64,000 nucleotides of DNA from Terriglobia bacterium. Lineage in GTDB: Bacteria; Acidobacteriota; Terriglobia; JAIQFV01. This document shows, in pieces, positions 1 through 10,785 of this stretch. The position numbers were made by a program, and so were the translations under genes. Location of the stretch: contig JAIQFY010000007.1 of NCBI GenBank assembly GCA_020072965.1, positions 59,559-123,558 of the forward strand, in the 5' to 3' direction. Every line of letters begins with the position of its first letter. The stretch's first letter is position 1. Under the pieces are notes generated by a model. It was not told the DNA's origin, did not search any database, and was given only the letters and a program-made list of their open reading frames with translations.

Positions 1-3000
1 GAATCCAACCCTTTTCCCGGCAGCTTCGATCCTCGGGTTGTGATTCATGAAACCGGGCATGCGCTGGGTCTTCCCGATCTCTACGATTATACTATTGATG
101 TGGGGGACCCGGGCGGAGTGGGCGGCTTGGATATGATGGATGACAACTGGGGGGACCACAATTGTTTCAGCAAGTTCCTCCTGGAGTGGATCGTCCCCAC
201 CACCTACGCCACGGGGAGCGGTACTGTAACCCTCCGTTCATCGGCCAGCAATCCGGACGCGGTGGTGATCATGCCGGGTATCACTCCAGGAAATCCATTT
301 GACGAGTTCTTCATGGTTCAGAACCGGTACCATGAAGGCAATGATGCGACTTATCCCAATGATGGTCTCCTGATTTGGCATATAAATGGGAAGTTGAGTT
401 CCGACGGGATCACTTACTACTATAACAATTCCAATACGTCGCCGAAATTGGTGCGCCTTATGGAAGCCGATGGGCTCGAGCAAATCTCCATGAGGGGTCC
501 AGCCGATGCTGGAGACTATTACGTGGCCGGAAAGGAATTCACGCCCACATCGCTGCCGAATAGTAATCGGTCCGATGGGTCGATGACGAAAATCAGCATC
601 GATGCCATCTCCGCCTCGGGTCCCACGATGAGCTTCAATGCGAATATCATCCCCTGCCCCGCGATACTGGTCTCACCATCCTCGCTCCCTGGAGGGACGC
701 TAGGCGTCGGATATAGCCAGACGGTAACCGCGACGGGCGGAATTGATCCCTACACTTTCAAGTTTCTCCCTGGATCCAATTCTCCCTTCTCAATTTCTAC
801 CTCGGGGTTACTTTCAGGAACGCCTTACCTTGCTGGAGCCTTTAATTTCACGGTGGTGGCCTTGGATGCATGGCAGTGTTCGGGATCTCAAGCCTACACA
901 GTGAATGTCGGCGGATCTCCGGTGGCATCCACCCAGTTGACCTCCAATCTCACAGACACCAGTGCCACTTTGAACGCGACGGTCAAGTCCAATGGCTTGC
1001 CGACGACCTATTACTTTGAGTGGGGGTTGAGCAAGAGCTATGGGAACAGAACCTCCTCAGAATCGTTGGCCAGTGGATTTAGTAATGAGGCTGTGGTCGC
1101 CAGTCTGGGCGGTTTGTCAAGAGGCCTGAACTACCACTATCGAATCGTGGCCGGCAATACCGCCGGAACAACCTACGGGATGGACGAGAGCTTTATTTTG
1201 GGGACTCCTCGCTGTAATTCATTCACCTTCGGATTGCCCACGAGCTACACCGTGGGAACTTCTCCGGGTTTCATTGCAACCGGAGACTTTAACGGGGACA
1301 CAAAACTCGACATGGCCGTTGCCAACATTGGATCCAATAATATCTCTATCCTGCTTGGCAATGGAGATGGAACCTTTAGCCCCGCGTTTAACCTTCCCGT
1401 GAATGGCGCACCCTCCTCCGTGTTGGCCGGTGATTTTAATGGTGACGGCAATTTGGATCTCGCCGTCACTCTCAAAGACCTGAACGAGATTTCCATTTTG
1501 TTGGGCAATGGAAACGGGACATTTGGAGCACCCGTAAGGTATGGTGTTGGCACCTTGCCTTCGAACATCATTGTCGGGGATTTCAACGGCGATGGGAAAA
1601 TGGACCTGGCTGCGGCAGTGCAGTCCGGAGGCCCCGTCTCGGTACTCTTGGGTAATGGCGACGGAACCTTTCAAGCAGCACAGAGCTACGGCGGGACCGG
1701 ACTCTCTCCGACCTCGTTGGCGACTGCAGACTTGAATGGAGACGGGTATTTGGATCTGGTGATTATTAGCTCCACCGGATCAGCGTTAACGACTCTATTG
1801 GGAAGGGGCGATGGCACCTTCCAATCTGGCTGGAGCTGTCCGTTCTGTGGAACAGTAACCGAGCAGGTTGTCACTGTTGGAGAATTCAATGGGGATCGAA
1901 TCCTTGACCTGATAACAATGTATCCTGGATCTCGCACGATTACGCCTCTTCTCGGTAAAGGCGACGGAAGTTTCCTTTTTCCTTCTGGGCCCTACCCAAG
2001 CACAGGCAATGAACCTCGTTCTGTTGCCGTGGGAGATTTCAATGGAGACGCGAGAGCCGATCTTGCGGTGGCAGATGCTGGCTCTAATGATGTCTCAATC
2101 TTAATGGGGAGAGGGGATGGAACCTTCGCCGCGACCGTTTATTTTGGGGCAAATGTGAGGCCAGGTTTTATTGCTGTCGGTGATTTCAACGGGGATGACA
2201 ACCCCGATCTGGTGGTGACAAATCCTACAGATGGGACTGTGTCAGTCCTCTTCAATGGCTGCGGGGGCTCTTGCACTCCTATCGCAGTATCACCCAGCCA
2301 ACCCAAGTTAACCGATGGGATTACAGGAAAGGTGTACGACCAGATCTTTACCGCCACGGGCGGAATAGGACCTTACCAATTCACAGTCTCTGATGGCAAC
2401 TTACCCCCTGGTTTGTCATTGTCATCAGACGGCCATTTAATTGGGACACCGATATCATTGGGCACATTTGGGTTTAATATCGTTGTGCGCGATGCCAACA
2501 ATTGCCCTGCCAGTCGAACCTTCACTATTTTGATTAACGGCCCGCCATCGATTACGACAGAGCCGGCGACTTTCGTGACTTCAAATTCGGCTTGGTTGAA
2601 TGGTACTGTGGTCGAAAATGGTTTACGAGCAACAATTAGTTTCCAGTGGGGAATAACGAACGGATACGGAAATACCATTGTTGCAACGAATAGTAGTTAC
2701 AAAGGACATATTTACATAACTCTCTCCAGCCTTTCGCCGGGAACGACTTATCATTACCGGATCATCGCAACGAGCGATGCCGGAACCACCTATGGGAATG
2801 ACCTGACTTTTAGTACTCTTCAGGTGGGTCCTTGTCCTTCCCCCAACTTCACAACACCCATCGGAGCAGGCGTGAATGGAGGTTATTCGTTCGCCGCGGG
2901 AGATTTCAACGGGGACGGGAAGAGCGATTTGGCATCCATTTCTTACGGTGATTATCATATTCAAGTCCAGCTGGGCAATGGTGATGGCTCGTTTCCGTAT

Positions 3001-6000
3001 CCTACAGATTATTCTGGTCTGATTAACTATCCTACGTACATCGCCACCGGGGATATCAACGGCGATGGAAAGGTAGATCTGGTTGCCGGGAATTCGCAAG
3101 AAATCATAGTTTTCATTGGAACTGGAGATGGCCGGTTTAATACCATTCGGAAGTCACAAATCGGGTTTGGCCCTTACGGAACCTCAGTGGCCACAGGGGA
3201 TTTCAACGGTGATGGGAAGCTGGATTTAGTCAGCAGGAACGACTCTTCGAACACCGTCAAGATTGCGCTTGGTGACGGGACCGGATTATTTACCCTGGGG
3301 GGCTCATTCAGCGTGGGGGGGAATCCGGCCTATGTTGCCGTAGGGGACTTCAATGACGACGGGATCCTTGATCTTATAACGGCAAACAAAGGGTCTAAGG
3401 ACTTATCAATTCTCATTGGGAAAGGAGATGGAACGTTTCAACCAGCGATTTCCATTCCAATTGGGACAATTCCCTATTCAATCGTGGTTAAGGACCTTGA
3501 TGCCAACGGGGAGTTAGATCTGGCGGTAGCGAGTTACTCCTCCGACAACGTTTCAATATTTTTGGGCCATGGCGATGGAACCTTCCAAGCCCCAGTAGAT
3601 TACCCCGTCGGGTTGAATCCTGCTTCCATCACCTCGGGAGATTTCAATGCTGATGGGAAGGTGGATCTTGCCGTTGTAAACGCCTCTTCCAATGATGTGG
3701 CCGTGCTGGTTGGTAACGGAAATGGAACCTTCCAGGCTCCCTATTTCTTCGGCGCTGGCCCCGCGCCGAACTTGGTTGTCGCCACTGACTTCAACGGAGA
3801 TGGCCGGATGGATTTGGCGGTATACAATAGTTTTAGTTCAAGCAATTCGATTCTCCTGAATCTCTGCGGTTCGAGTTGTCCTGTTCTTTCCATATCACCA
3901 AATTCGCTTCCGGATGCGAGAGTAGGATCATCTTACAACCAATCCCTTGTAGCCAATGGTGGTTCCGCTCCCTATGGCTATACGCTTGACACTTATAGTG
4001 GCCTTCCTGCTGGGCTGACCTTGGACGTGACCGGAGTCATATCGGGCACTCCAACGCGGGTAATGTTTGAGTGGTTCTCGGTGATTGTGAAGGACGTGAA
4101 TCAGTGTCCCGCGGGTCGAACATATTCGCTTATCGTTGGGGGCGTTCCTTCAGTGACTACGCAGAATCCGACTGATGTGACATCGAATTCCGCAAAACTG
4201 AAGGGGAACGTCAATTCTAACTACCTTCCGACGACGGGTTATTTCCAGTGGGGGATTAATACGAACTATGTTAACGAAACGGCACCTCAATCCATTGATG
4301 CAGGTTCTCGGATAGACACCTACGCGAATTTGGGTGCCCTCCAGCCCAACACGACATATCACTACCGGGCTGTGGGTTCCAATGACGCTGGAACCTCTTA
4401 TGGGTTGGACAACACTTTTACGACCGGCGCCGGTGAGTGTTCCACGGCAAGTTTCAAATACGCGCCCACCTTGAACTTGAATTTTGGACCCTATACGTTT
4501 GCGGCAGGGGATTTCAACGGAGATGGAAAGGCCGATCTCGCGATTCTCAGGGACACCGGTCTACAAACGTACCTGGGAAACGGGGATGGGACATTCCTCG
4601 AGCCACTTCTGAGCCCGCTGAGCTCAAAAAGCCAGCGAAGAGTCGTTGGGGATTTCAATGCAGATGGGCGCTCCGATATCGCCCTGCTGGAACCCCTTTC
4701 CGATGAGGTTTTGATTTTGCTTGCGAACGCAGATGGGACCTTCCAGGCGCCGCTGCATTACCCTGTTGGAGATTTTCCGAATTCCATTGCAGTCGGGGAT
4801 TTCAATTCAGACGGATACCTGGACTTAGTAGTTGCAAACATGACGTCCAGCAGTTTGTCCATCCTGATGGGAAAAGGGGATGGGAGTTTTGTATCACCCA
4901 GGACTTTTAGCGTTGCAAGCGCTCTCTCGGTTGTGGGTCTTGGAGATTTTAATGGAGATGGAAAGCAAGACCTTGCAACGATGAGTTCGTATAACCCGGG
5001 CACAGTTTTTTTTGGTGCAGGAGACGGCACCTTCCAAAACCCAGTGAGCTTTGCACCGAGTCCTGACGTATATGCCGTGGCAGCCGGTGATTTCAACGGA
5101 GATGGGAAGGCAGATCTTGCCCTAGGAAGCTATGGTTCAGTTGCCATCATGCTTAGCAATGGAGACGGGACTTTTCAACCTCCAGTACTTTTCGGCGTGC
5201 CGAATACCCCATTCGATCTTGTCGTTGGCGATTTTAATAGCGACGGCAGGCTTGATGTTGCTGTTGCTAATTACTCGTCCAATGACATATCGATCCTTTT
5301 AGGGAAAGGAGACGGGACCCTACAGGCTTCAATCAACTATGGTGTGGACAATCGGCCCTACTACCTCGCAATGGCTGATTTCGATAACGATGGACGACCC
5401 GATTTGGCGACCCTCAACCAGATTTCCTATTCTGTTTCCGTTTTGCTGAATGCTCGTTCCACCTGCCCCGTGATCGCTATTTCACCGGACATCCTTCCTG
5501 ACGCTTCCTACGGGCAGCCCTACATGCAGAGCCTTGATGCGAGTGGCGGGCGGCCTCCTTATGGTTTTGCGGTCACGGGGGGAATCCTCCCGTCCAGCCT
5601 AACTCTTTCTTCGATAGGAACGATCTCGGGAACGCCGAATTTCACGGTTTATTCGATATTCACGGTCACTGCCACGGATGCCGATGGTCTCACCCGGAGC
5701 AAGACCTACACGCTGAAGATCACTGGACTGCCACAACCAACCGCAGTGACTACCGCGGCGACAGCTGTGGGAGCCATTACGGCAACCGTGAATGGGACCG
5801 TCAATCCGAAGGGAGTGGCGACCACCGCTTATTTCCAATGGGGTGTGCCCGCCTCTTACGGCAACAGAACCCCGGACCAACCGGTGGGCAATGGGACCAG
5901 CGACGTCAACATCGCAGCGAATCTGGGCAGCCTTCTGCCAAATACCACTTATCACTATCGTGTCGTCGCAGCCAGCAACGGTGGAACAACCAATGGATCT

Positions 6001-6819
6001 GACGAAACGTTTGGGACAACCGCTTGCCCTACCGTGGTCATGAATCCGACCAGCCAGTCGTTTAGCGCCCTTGGGGGCAATGGAAGCGTGAATGTAACCG
6101 CGGCTTGCAATTGGACGGCGGTGTCATCTGATCCCTGGATTATCATTCCTTCTGGTGCCACTGGGAGTGGGAATGGGACGATCAATTACACGGTGGACAG
6201 CCATTCCAATCCCACTTCACGCGGCGGCATCATCACGATCGGGACAACAAGTTTGACGGTTTTACAAGGGGCGCAATTCGCTGACGTGCCTGCCGGCTAT
6301 ATGTTTTACGAGCAGATCGGAAAACTGTCGGCTCGGGGCGTGACGACGGGCTGCGGGGGAGGGAACTACTGTCCGGATGCTTCGGTGACCCGGGAACAGA
6401 TGGCCATTTTCATTGAACATGCGTTGGGGGTGATGACGGCGCCGCCGGCGACCCAACAGACCTTTGAGGATGTGTCGACGACCGCCTTCAGCTATCCGTT
6501 TATTGAGGATTTTGCAGCCCGTGGGATCACCGCAGGGTGTTCAATGACGCCGCGTCTGTATTGTCCAACATCCACGGTGACCCGAGAGCAGATGGCGATC
6601 TTCATTGAACGGGCGCTGGGTGTGGTGACGCCTCCGACTCCCACACAACAGACGTTTGTCGATGTGCCCACAACGTGGTTCAGCTACCCGTTCATTGAGG
6701 ATTTCCTGACCCGGGGGATAACGGCGGGCTGTTCAGTCACACCCAAAATGTACTGTCCGGCCTCACCGGTAACGCGCGGCCAGATGGCGGTGTTCCTGGT
6801 GAAGGCGTTTGGGTTATGA
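1..6819 (+). CDS. M6-type metalloprotease with three FG-GAP propellers, BACON and three SLH repeats (5' end missing)
   Basis: The reading frame is open to the left edge of the window, so the true N-terminus, with signal peptide and propeptide, lies outside. The first visible codons give the zinc site HETGHALGLPD (bases 46-78), the HExxHxxGxxD signature of M6 (immune inhibitor A-like) proteases, followed by a likely Met-turn (GGLDMMDD). After about 200 residues of protease the order is putative-Ig (He_PIG), Fn3-like, FG-GAP propeller, repeated three times as a module of about 530 residues, then a fourth He_PIG and Fn3-like pair, a BACON domain (bases ~6025-6270) and three SLH repeats (~6280-6819). 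Each propeller holds seven calcium-type DxNxDGxxDL blades. The protein is presumably secreted and anchored by its SLH repeats to an envelope glycan. Protease assignment is strong from the motif; substrate and exact family are inferred. Confidence 0.88.
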   Translation, partial: ESNPFPGSFDPRVVIHETGHALGLPDLYDYTIDVGDPGGVGGLDMMDDNWGDHNCFSKFLLEWIVPTTYATGSGTVTLRSSASNPDAVVIMPGITPGNPFDEFFMVQNRYHEGNDATYPNDGLLIWHINGKLSSDGITYYYNNSNTSPKLVRLMEADGLEQISMRGPADAGDYYVAGKEFTPTSLPNSNRSDGSMTKISIDAISASGPTMSFNANIIPCPAILVSPSSLPGGTLGVGYSQTVTATGGIDPYTFKFLPGSNSPFSISTSGLLSGTPYLAGAFNFTVVALDAWQCSGSQAYTVNVGGSPVASTQLTSNLTDTSATLNATVKSNGLPTTYYFEWGLSKSYGNRTSSESLASGFSNEAVVASLGGLSRGLNYHYRIVAGNTAGTTYGMDESFILGTPRCNSFTFGLPTSYTVGTSPGFIATGDFNGDTKLDMAVANIGSNNISILLGNGDGTFSPAFNLPVNGAPSSVLAGDFNGDGNLDLAVTLKDLNEISILLGNGNGTFGAPVRYGVGTLPSNIIVGDFNGDGKMDLAAAVQSGGPVSVLLGNGDGTFQAAQSYGGTGLSPTSLATADLNGDGYLDLVIISSTGSALTTLLGRGDGTFQSGWSCPFCGTVTEQVVTVGEFNGDRILDLITMYPGSRTITPLLGKGDGSFLFPSGPYPSTGNEPRSVAVGDFNGDARADLAVADAGSNDVSILMGRGDGTFAATVYFGANVRPGFIAVGDFNGDDNPDLVVTNPTDGTVSVLFNGCGGSCTPIAVSPSQPKLTDGITGKVYDQIFTATGGIGPYQFTVSDGNLPPGLSLSSDGHLIGTPISLGTFGFNIVVRDANNCPASRTFTILINGPPSITTEPATFVTSNSAWLNGTVVENGLRATISFQWGITNGYGNTIVATNSSYKGHIYITLSSLSPGTTYHYRIIATSDAGTTYGNDLTFSTLQVGPCPSPNFTTPIGAGVNGGYSFAAGDFNGDGKSDLASISYGDYHIQVQLGNGDGSFPYPTDYSGLINYPTYIATGDINGDGKVDLVAGNSQEIIVFIGTGDGRFNTIRKSQIGFGPYGTSVATGDFNGDGKLDLVSRNDSSNTVKIALGDGTGLFTLGGSFSVGGNPAYVAVGDFNDDGILDLITANKGSKDLSILIGKGDGTFQPAISIPIGTIPYSIVVKDLDANGELDLAVASYSSDNVSIFLGHGDGTFQAPVDYPVGLNPASITSGDFNADGKVDLAVVNASSNDVAVLVGNGNGTFQAPYFFGAGPAPNLVVATDFNGDGRMDLAVYNSFSSSNSILLNLCGSSCPVLSISPNSLPDARVGSSYNQSLVANGGSAPYGYTLDTYSGLPAGLTLDVTGVISGTPTRVMFEWFSVIVKDVNQCPAGRTYSLIVGGVPSVTTQNPTDVTSNSAKLKGNVNSNYLPTTGYFQWGINTNYVNETAPQSIDAGSRIDTYANLGALQPNTTYHYRAVGSNDAGTSYGLDNTFTTGAGECSTASFKYAPTLNLNFGPYTFAAGDFNGDGKADLAILRDTGLQTYLGNGDGTFLEPLLSPLSSKSQRRVVGDFNADGRSDIALLEPLSDEVLILLANADGTFQAPLHYPVGDFPNSIAVGDFNSDGYLDLVVANMTSSSLSILMGKGDGSFVSPRTFSVASALSVVGLGDFNGDGKQDLATMSSYNPGTVFFGAGDGTFQNPVSFAPSPDVYAVAAGDFNGDGKADLALGSYGSVAIMLSNGDGTFQPPVLFGVPNTPFDLVVGDFNSDGRLDVAVANYSSNDISILLGKGDGTLQASINYGVDNRPYYLAMADFDNDGRPDLATLNQISYSVSVLLNARSTCPVIAISPDILPDASYGQPYMQSLDASGGRPPYGFAVTGGILPSSLTLSSIGTISGTPNFTVYSIFTVTATDADGLTRSKTYTLKITGLPQPTAVTTAATAVGAITATVNGTVNPKGVATTAYFQWGVPASYGNRTPDQPVGNGTSDVNIAANLGSLLPNTTYHYRVVAASNGGTTNGSDETFGTTACPTVVMNPTSQSFSALGGNGSVNVTAACNWTAVSSDPWIIIPSGATGSGNGTINYTVDSHSNPTSRGGIITIGTTSLTVLQGAQFADVPAGYMFYEQIGKLSARGVTTGCGGGNYCPDASVTREQMAIFIEHALGVMTAPPATQQTFEDVSTTAFSYPFIEDFAARGITAGCSMTPRLYCPTSTVTREQMAIFIERALGVVTPPTPTQQTFVDVPTTWFSYPFIEDFLTRGITAGCSVTPKMYCPASPVTRGQMAVFLVKAFGL

Positions 6820-7389
6820 AGTGAGGGTGAAGATACTGAAAGCCGACAAGCCATAAATCCTGAGAGGTTTTGCCAAAGATAGTCGGGCAGGCTACTATTG
6901 GTTTGCCTAGAGTATGAGATCCCTCGAAATCAAAAGGCAGGCGGGGACGCCTGCCCCACCGTGGATTGCCTTCAAAAGGGTTGACCATCTGATTTGTCGC
7001 TACCTCATGGCTTTTCTAGCTCAGAGACCCGATAGGCCGCGCAACCACTGACACCGGTCTAATTCCCAATGTCCGGTGTTCTGATACCTCCAGCCTAGAC
7101 GCGGGTTTCCCTTTCACAAATCAAGATCTTAATTTCTTGCATCGCTAAGAAAGCGTCTGCCGTTGAACCCAGTTCCTTTACGACTGCAGGCACATTTTGT
7201 GTTTGGGAAACAAATGTGTCATTATTAACCGTGCCTAATCGGAGGCTTGGGTGCGGATCGCTTGACAATATTGGATTTTAAGTGACGATCTTCGCGCCCC
7301 GCTCTCTATCGTTGTCAAACCACATACTCCACCACGGTGCGGCCCCCTTCTGTTTTTTTGCTGACTGACACGCGCATATCATCGGACTC
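6820..7389. other. Intergenic region, no gene recognised
   Basis: The 570 bases between the M6 and S8 protease genes contain no convincing reading frame. They hold a palindromic repeat (6936-6964) and a second hairpin near 7191-7218 (outer arms CACATT/AATGTG, inner arms TGTTT/AAACA) without a T-run. A TTGACA at 7262-7267 lacks a good -10 partner. Confidence 0.6.
6936..6964. repeat. REP-like palindrome, family A copy 1
   Basis: Inverted repeat with arms GGCAGGCG and CGCCTGCC around a 4-base loop, followed by CCAC. The same design recurs at 32835-32860 and 56450-56474, always between genes. Confidence 0.7.
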
Positions 7390-10300
7390 TTGATACCAGA
7401 GGATTTCGAATTGCCCCTCCACACAAAAGCACGTGGCTACTGCCTGATCCTTTCAGCCTTTGTTGCCCTGATGAGCTTGGATCTTGCAAAGACCATTGGT
7501 AGTGGTCCTCATCCACTTTCGGGTCCGAATTCACCGTCTGTTCTGAGCGAGCGCCGGATCCTTGAGCTTGCGGAGGGGTCCCGAACCTCGGGCGAAGCGG
7601 TTTCTCGATCGAGCAACAGTGACAAGGAGAAATCTGGTTCAATGAAGGAGGAGTTGCAGGCTTTCCGTCTAGTGAGCAAAGACGATTCCGCCGGTATCAC
7701 AGAGAAGATACCCAACAGCGGATTAACAGTGCCCCCATTCCCCGATATGCTTGTCAGCAACACGTCCTATGCAACTGCAGGGAGTGTCTCCTTGCTTCAG
7801 GAACCCTCAGGGTCCAATGAATCGGCAAAGGGTCAATCTGCCATCAATCCCACTTGCTTTGCGCTGACCACAAATTCAAATCCAAGCATTGGCGGGACTC
7901 TTGCCTTGGATCAGCCATCGAACTGTGCCCCTGGCGCAATGATATTGGGCAAAGCTCAGGGATTGAATAATCGATCGCAAGCCCAATCGTCATCAACTTC
8001 AGCACCACTCCCGGAGTCCACGCGCGGCGGCTTGGCAGCCCAGGCTTTCGATTCTCTCATCGCGAAGGCGGAAGCCGGCGGTTCGGTGCGGGTCATTGTG
8101 GGATTGCGAATGAACTTTCATCCTGAGGGCCAGTTGGGTGATGCCGCCGTAGTTCAACTTCAGCGTAGCTCCATCGCGCGGGCCCAAGATGCCTTGATAG
8201 CTCAGATGACGGCGTCCAACATCCAATCGCTCAGGAGATTTTCATTCATCCCATACCTCGCGATCGAAGTCGATGCAGCGGGCCTCCAACTCTTGAAGTC
8301 TTTTCCTGAAGTAGTCAGTGTTGAGGAGGACGTTCCAGTTCCTCCCGCATTAGCCGAGAGTGTACCGCTAATTGGTGGTCCAGCCGCATGGGCAAGCGGG
8401 TTCAGCGGGGCAGGGCAGACTGTGGCCATTCTGGATACGGGGGTTGATAAGACGCATCCATTTCTGGCCGGAAAAGTCGTCTCCGAAGCGTGCTATTCAA
8501 CCACGACCGCCAATTCAACCTCCCTCTGTCCGGGCGGCGTGCAGGCGACCACGAGCCCCGATTCAGGAATCAACTGTGACACCCTAACAATGCCAATATG
8601 CGCCCATGGGACCCACGTCGCCGGAATTGCGGCCGGGAAGGCGAATGGGGCTATCGGTTTTTCCGGCGTCGCCAAGGATGCCAATATCATTTCCATTCAG
8701 ATTTTCTCGCGGTTTGACAATCCGGTGGATTGCGGCGGGAGCGCCCCCTGCGTACTGTCCTATGATTCGGACCAGATTTTCGCCCTGCAGCGGGTGCAGG
8801 AGTTGAGCAGCAGTCTCAGTATCGCTGCAGTCAACCTGAGCCTTGGGGGAGGACAGTTTTTTGCGTTTTGTGATTCACAGAGTCCCGCCGTAAAAGCGGC
8901 AATCGACAGTCTCCGTTCTTTGGGCATCGCCACAGTCATTGCTTCGGGAAACAACGGATTCAATGATTCCCTCAATAGTCCGGCCTGTATTTCTTCCGCC
9001 ATCAGCGTGGGCTCGACCGATGACGGCAGCTCGGGCACACGCGCGGACACAATCTCCAGTTTTTCCAACAGCGCATTTTTTCTGAATCTGTTGGCCCCGG
9101 GCCGCTGGATCACCTCGTCGATTCCCGGCGGTGTGTTTGCCACTGAGGCCGGGACCTCCATGTCCGCACCTCATGTCACAGGAGCGTGGGCGATCGTCAA
9201 ATCGAAAGCGCCTGCGGCGACAGTAGATCAAGTACTTTCGGCCCTCTCATCTACGGGTCTGCCTCTTACAGATCCGAGGAATGGGATCACCAAGCCGCGA
9301 ATCCGTGTGGATTCGGCTCTCGGCGCCCTGGGTGTGGCTCAATATGCTCCGGGAACCGTGGTTAACATCACCGCAACTCCAGGCGCCGGGTTCGTCTTAC
9401 GGAACTGGACGTTTTGTGATTCCGTCTCAGGCAATATATGCACGGTGGTGATGGATCAGAACAAAAATGTCACAGCAAACTTCGAACCGGGTATCCCGCC
9501 ATTAACAAGCACGGAAGCGGCCACGAATATTACCGCGAATGGCGTGACTTTAAATGCGACGGTCAATCCCAACGGCGCTGCGACGGCAGTCTGGTTTGAG
9601 TGGGGCATCGACAGCACGTTGTCCACCTTTACTACGACACCACCGCAACAGGCCGGCTCGGTATTTGACCCGGTCGTGATTAGCGGGGAGGTCAACGGCC
9701 TTGTAGCGACCACACCGTATTACTTCCGGGCCGCCAGCTCAAACAGCTTCGGCGCTTCCAAAGGGTTGATCCAGAGCTTCACAACACAGACGAGCTGTTC
9801 GACCATTGTTCCCGCCAGGGAGTCCTTCAGCGCGGCGGGTGGCAGCAGTAGTGTGGGTGTCACGGCAGCGTCCACCTGCTCCTGGACCGCGGTGAGTAGT
9901 GACACGAGCTTCATCGCGATCACGGCGGGGAGCGGCGGCAGCGGGAATGGCGTGGTGAGTTACTCTGTTGCAGCCAACTCCAGTGCCGATATTCGCAGCG
10001 GAACCATCATCATCGGAAACATGACGATCCTTGTGCTGCAAGGGGCGCAATTCAACGATGTTCTCCTGGGGGATCCCTTTTACACCTACATCGGCAAGCT
10101 GTCGGCTGAGGGGCTAACAGCGGGTTGTGGAAATGGGAATTACTGCCCCGATGCTCCTGTGACCCGGGAGCAAGCTGCCATTCTCATCGAAAAGGGACTG
10201 GGGGTTTTCATCCCCCCCTCGCCGCTGCAACAGACCTTTGCCGATGTCCCCTCCACGCGATTTAGCTACCCCTTTGTTGAGGATTTCACCGCCCGGGGGC

Positions 10301-10593
10301 TCACGGCCGGATGTGGGACAAACCCGCTCAGTTACTGTCCGGATGCCTCTGTGACGCGGGAACAGATAGCAATCTTCATCGAAAAGGCCCTGGGAGTGAC
10401 CGTCCCTCCAACACCGGTACAACAGATATTTCAGGATGTCCCGGCAACGTCGTTCAGCTATCCATTCATTGAAGATTTCTTTGCCCGTGGAATCACGGCC
10501 GGATGCAACACTGACCCCCTCCTTTACTGCCCCACTTCGCCAGTGACACGCGGCCAGATAGCCGTATTCCTGGTTCGGGCATTCGGTTTGTAG
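7390..10593 (+). CDS. S8 subtilisin-like serine protease with BACON and three SLH repeats
   Basis: This is a secreted serine endopeptidase of the subtilisin family. From a TTG start at 7390 the catalytic triad is Asp349 (ILDTGVD), His406 (HGTHVAG) and Ser590 (GTSMSAPH). The order is a hydrophobic N-terminal segment (about residues 10-30, likely signal), a long serine-rich linker, an inhibitor-I9-like propeptide (~233-317), the S8 domain (~335-650), a short repeat ending in VTANFEPG like the Listeria-Bacteroides/InlB-type repeat (~650-700), an Fn3-like domain (~702-800), BACON (~803-887) and three SLH repeats (~887-1067). The start codon is uncertain; no ATG precedes the hydrophobic segment, and an in-frame TTG lies a few codons inside. 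The gene is followed by a terminator and then by a convergent gene. Confidence 0.92.
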   Translation: MIPEDFELPLHTKARGYCLILSAFVALMSLDLAKTIGSGPHPLSGPNSPSVLSERRILELAEGSRTSGEAVSRSSNSDKEKSGSMKEELQAFRLVSKDDSAGITEKIPNSGLTVPPFPDMLVSNTSYATAGSVSLLQEPSGSNESAKGQSAINPTCFALTTNSNPSIGGTLALDQPSNCAPGAMILGKAQGLNNRSQAQSSSTSAPLPESTRGGLAAQAFDSLIAKAEAGGSVRVIVGLRMNFHPEGQLGDAAVVQLQRSSIARAQDALIAQMTASNIQSLRRFSFIPYLAIEVDAAGLQLLKSFPEVVSVEEDVPVPPALAESVPLIGGPAAWASGFSGAGQTVAILDTGVDKTHPFLAGKVVSEACYSTTTANSTSLCPGGVQATTSPDSGINCDTLTMPICAHGTHVAGIAAGKANGAIGFSGVAKDANIISIQIFSRFDNPVDCGGSAPCVLSYDSDQIFALQRVQELSSSLSIAAVNLSLGGGQFFAFCDSQSPAVKAAIDSLRSLGIATVIASGNNGFNDSLNSPACISSAISVGSTDDGSSGTRADTISSFSNSAFFLNLLAPGRWITSSIPGGVFATEAGTSMSAPHVTGAWAIVKSKAPAATVDQVLSALSSTGLPLTDPRNGITKPRIRVDSALGALGVAQYAPGTVVNITATPGAGFVLRNWTFCDSVSGNICTVVMDQNKNVTANFEPGIPPLTSTEAATNITANGVTLNATVNPNGAATAVWFEWGIDSTLSTFTTTPPQQAGSVFDPVVISGEVNGLVATTPYYFRAASSNSFGASKGLIQSFTTQTSCSTIVPARESFSAAGGSSSVGVTAASTCSWTAVSSDTSFIAITAGSGGSGNGVVSYSVAANSSADIRSGTIIIGNMTILVLQGAQFNDVLLGDPFYTYIGKLSAEGLTAGCGNGNYCPDAPVTREQAAILIEKGLGVFIPPSPLQQTFADVPSTRFSYPFVEDFTARGLTAGCGTNPLSYCPDASVTREQIAIFIEKALGVTVPPTPVQQIFQDVPATSFSYPFIEDFFARGITAGCNTDPLLYCPTSPVTRGQIAVFLVRAFGL

Positions 10594-10605
10594 AATAGTT
10601 TGGGT

Positions 10606-10644
10606 AGCCCCGGCGGGGCGGAGTATGCCCAGCGGGGGCTTTTT
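10606..10644 (+). terminator. Rho-independent terminator of the S8 protease gene
   Basis: GC-rich hairpin with arms AGCCCCGGC (10606-10614) and GCGGGGGCT (10632-10640), one mismatch, followed by five T. It starts 13 bases after the stop codon of the S8 protease gene. Its GGTAGCCCC edge is the reverse complement of the end of the repeats that follow, so it may derive from that repeat family. Confidence 0.75.
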
Positions 10645-10691
10645 CGCGAATCCGGGAGCAACTGCTGATTATCCGCATCCTGCGTGCAAAC

Positions 10692-10768
10692 GCCCCCGCC
10701 ACAGAGTGCGTGGCGAGGCTACCAGAATACCAAAATGCCCCTGCCACATGGTCCGTGGCGGGGCTACC
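10692..10768. repeat. Pair of REP-like palindromes, family B
   Basis: Two 32-base copies (10692-10723 and 10737-10768) share the pattern GCCCCnGCCAC, a short loop, GTGGCGnGGCTACC, separated by 13 bases. They lie between two convergent genes. A hairpin at 36709-36746 ends in the same GGCTACC. Confidence 0.75.
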
Positions 10769-10785
10769 TGCTCTCAGCTGTGGTG

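Noticed and set aside
1219..3099. Antisense open frames across the FG-GAP repeats
   Set aside because: They recur with the repeat unit of the real gene and show no independent protein features.
7262..7290. TTGACA as a promoter for the S8 protease gene
   Set aside because: No acceptable -10 box at 16 to 18 bases downstream.
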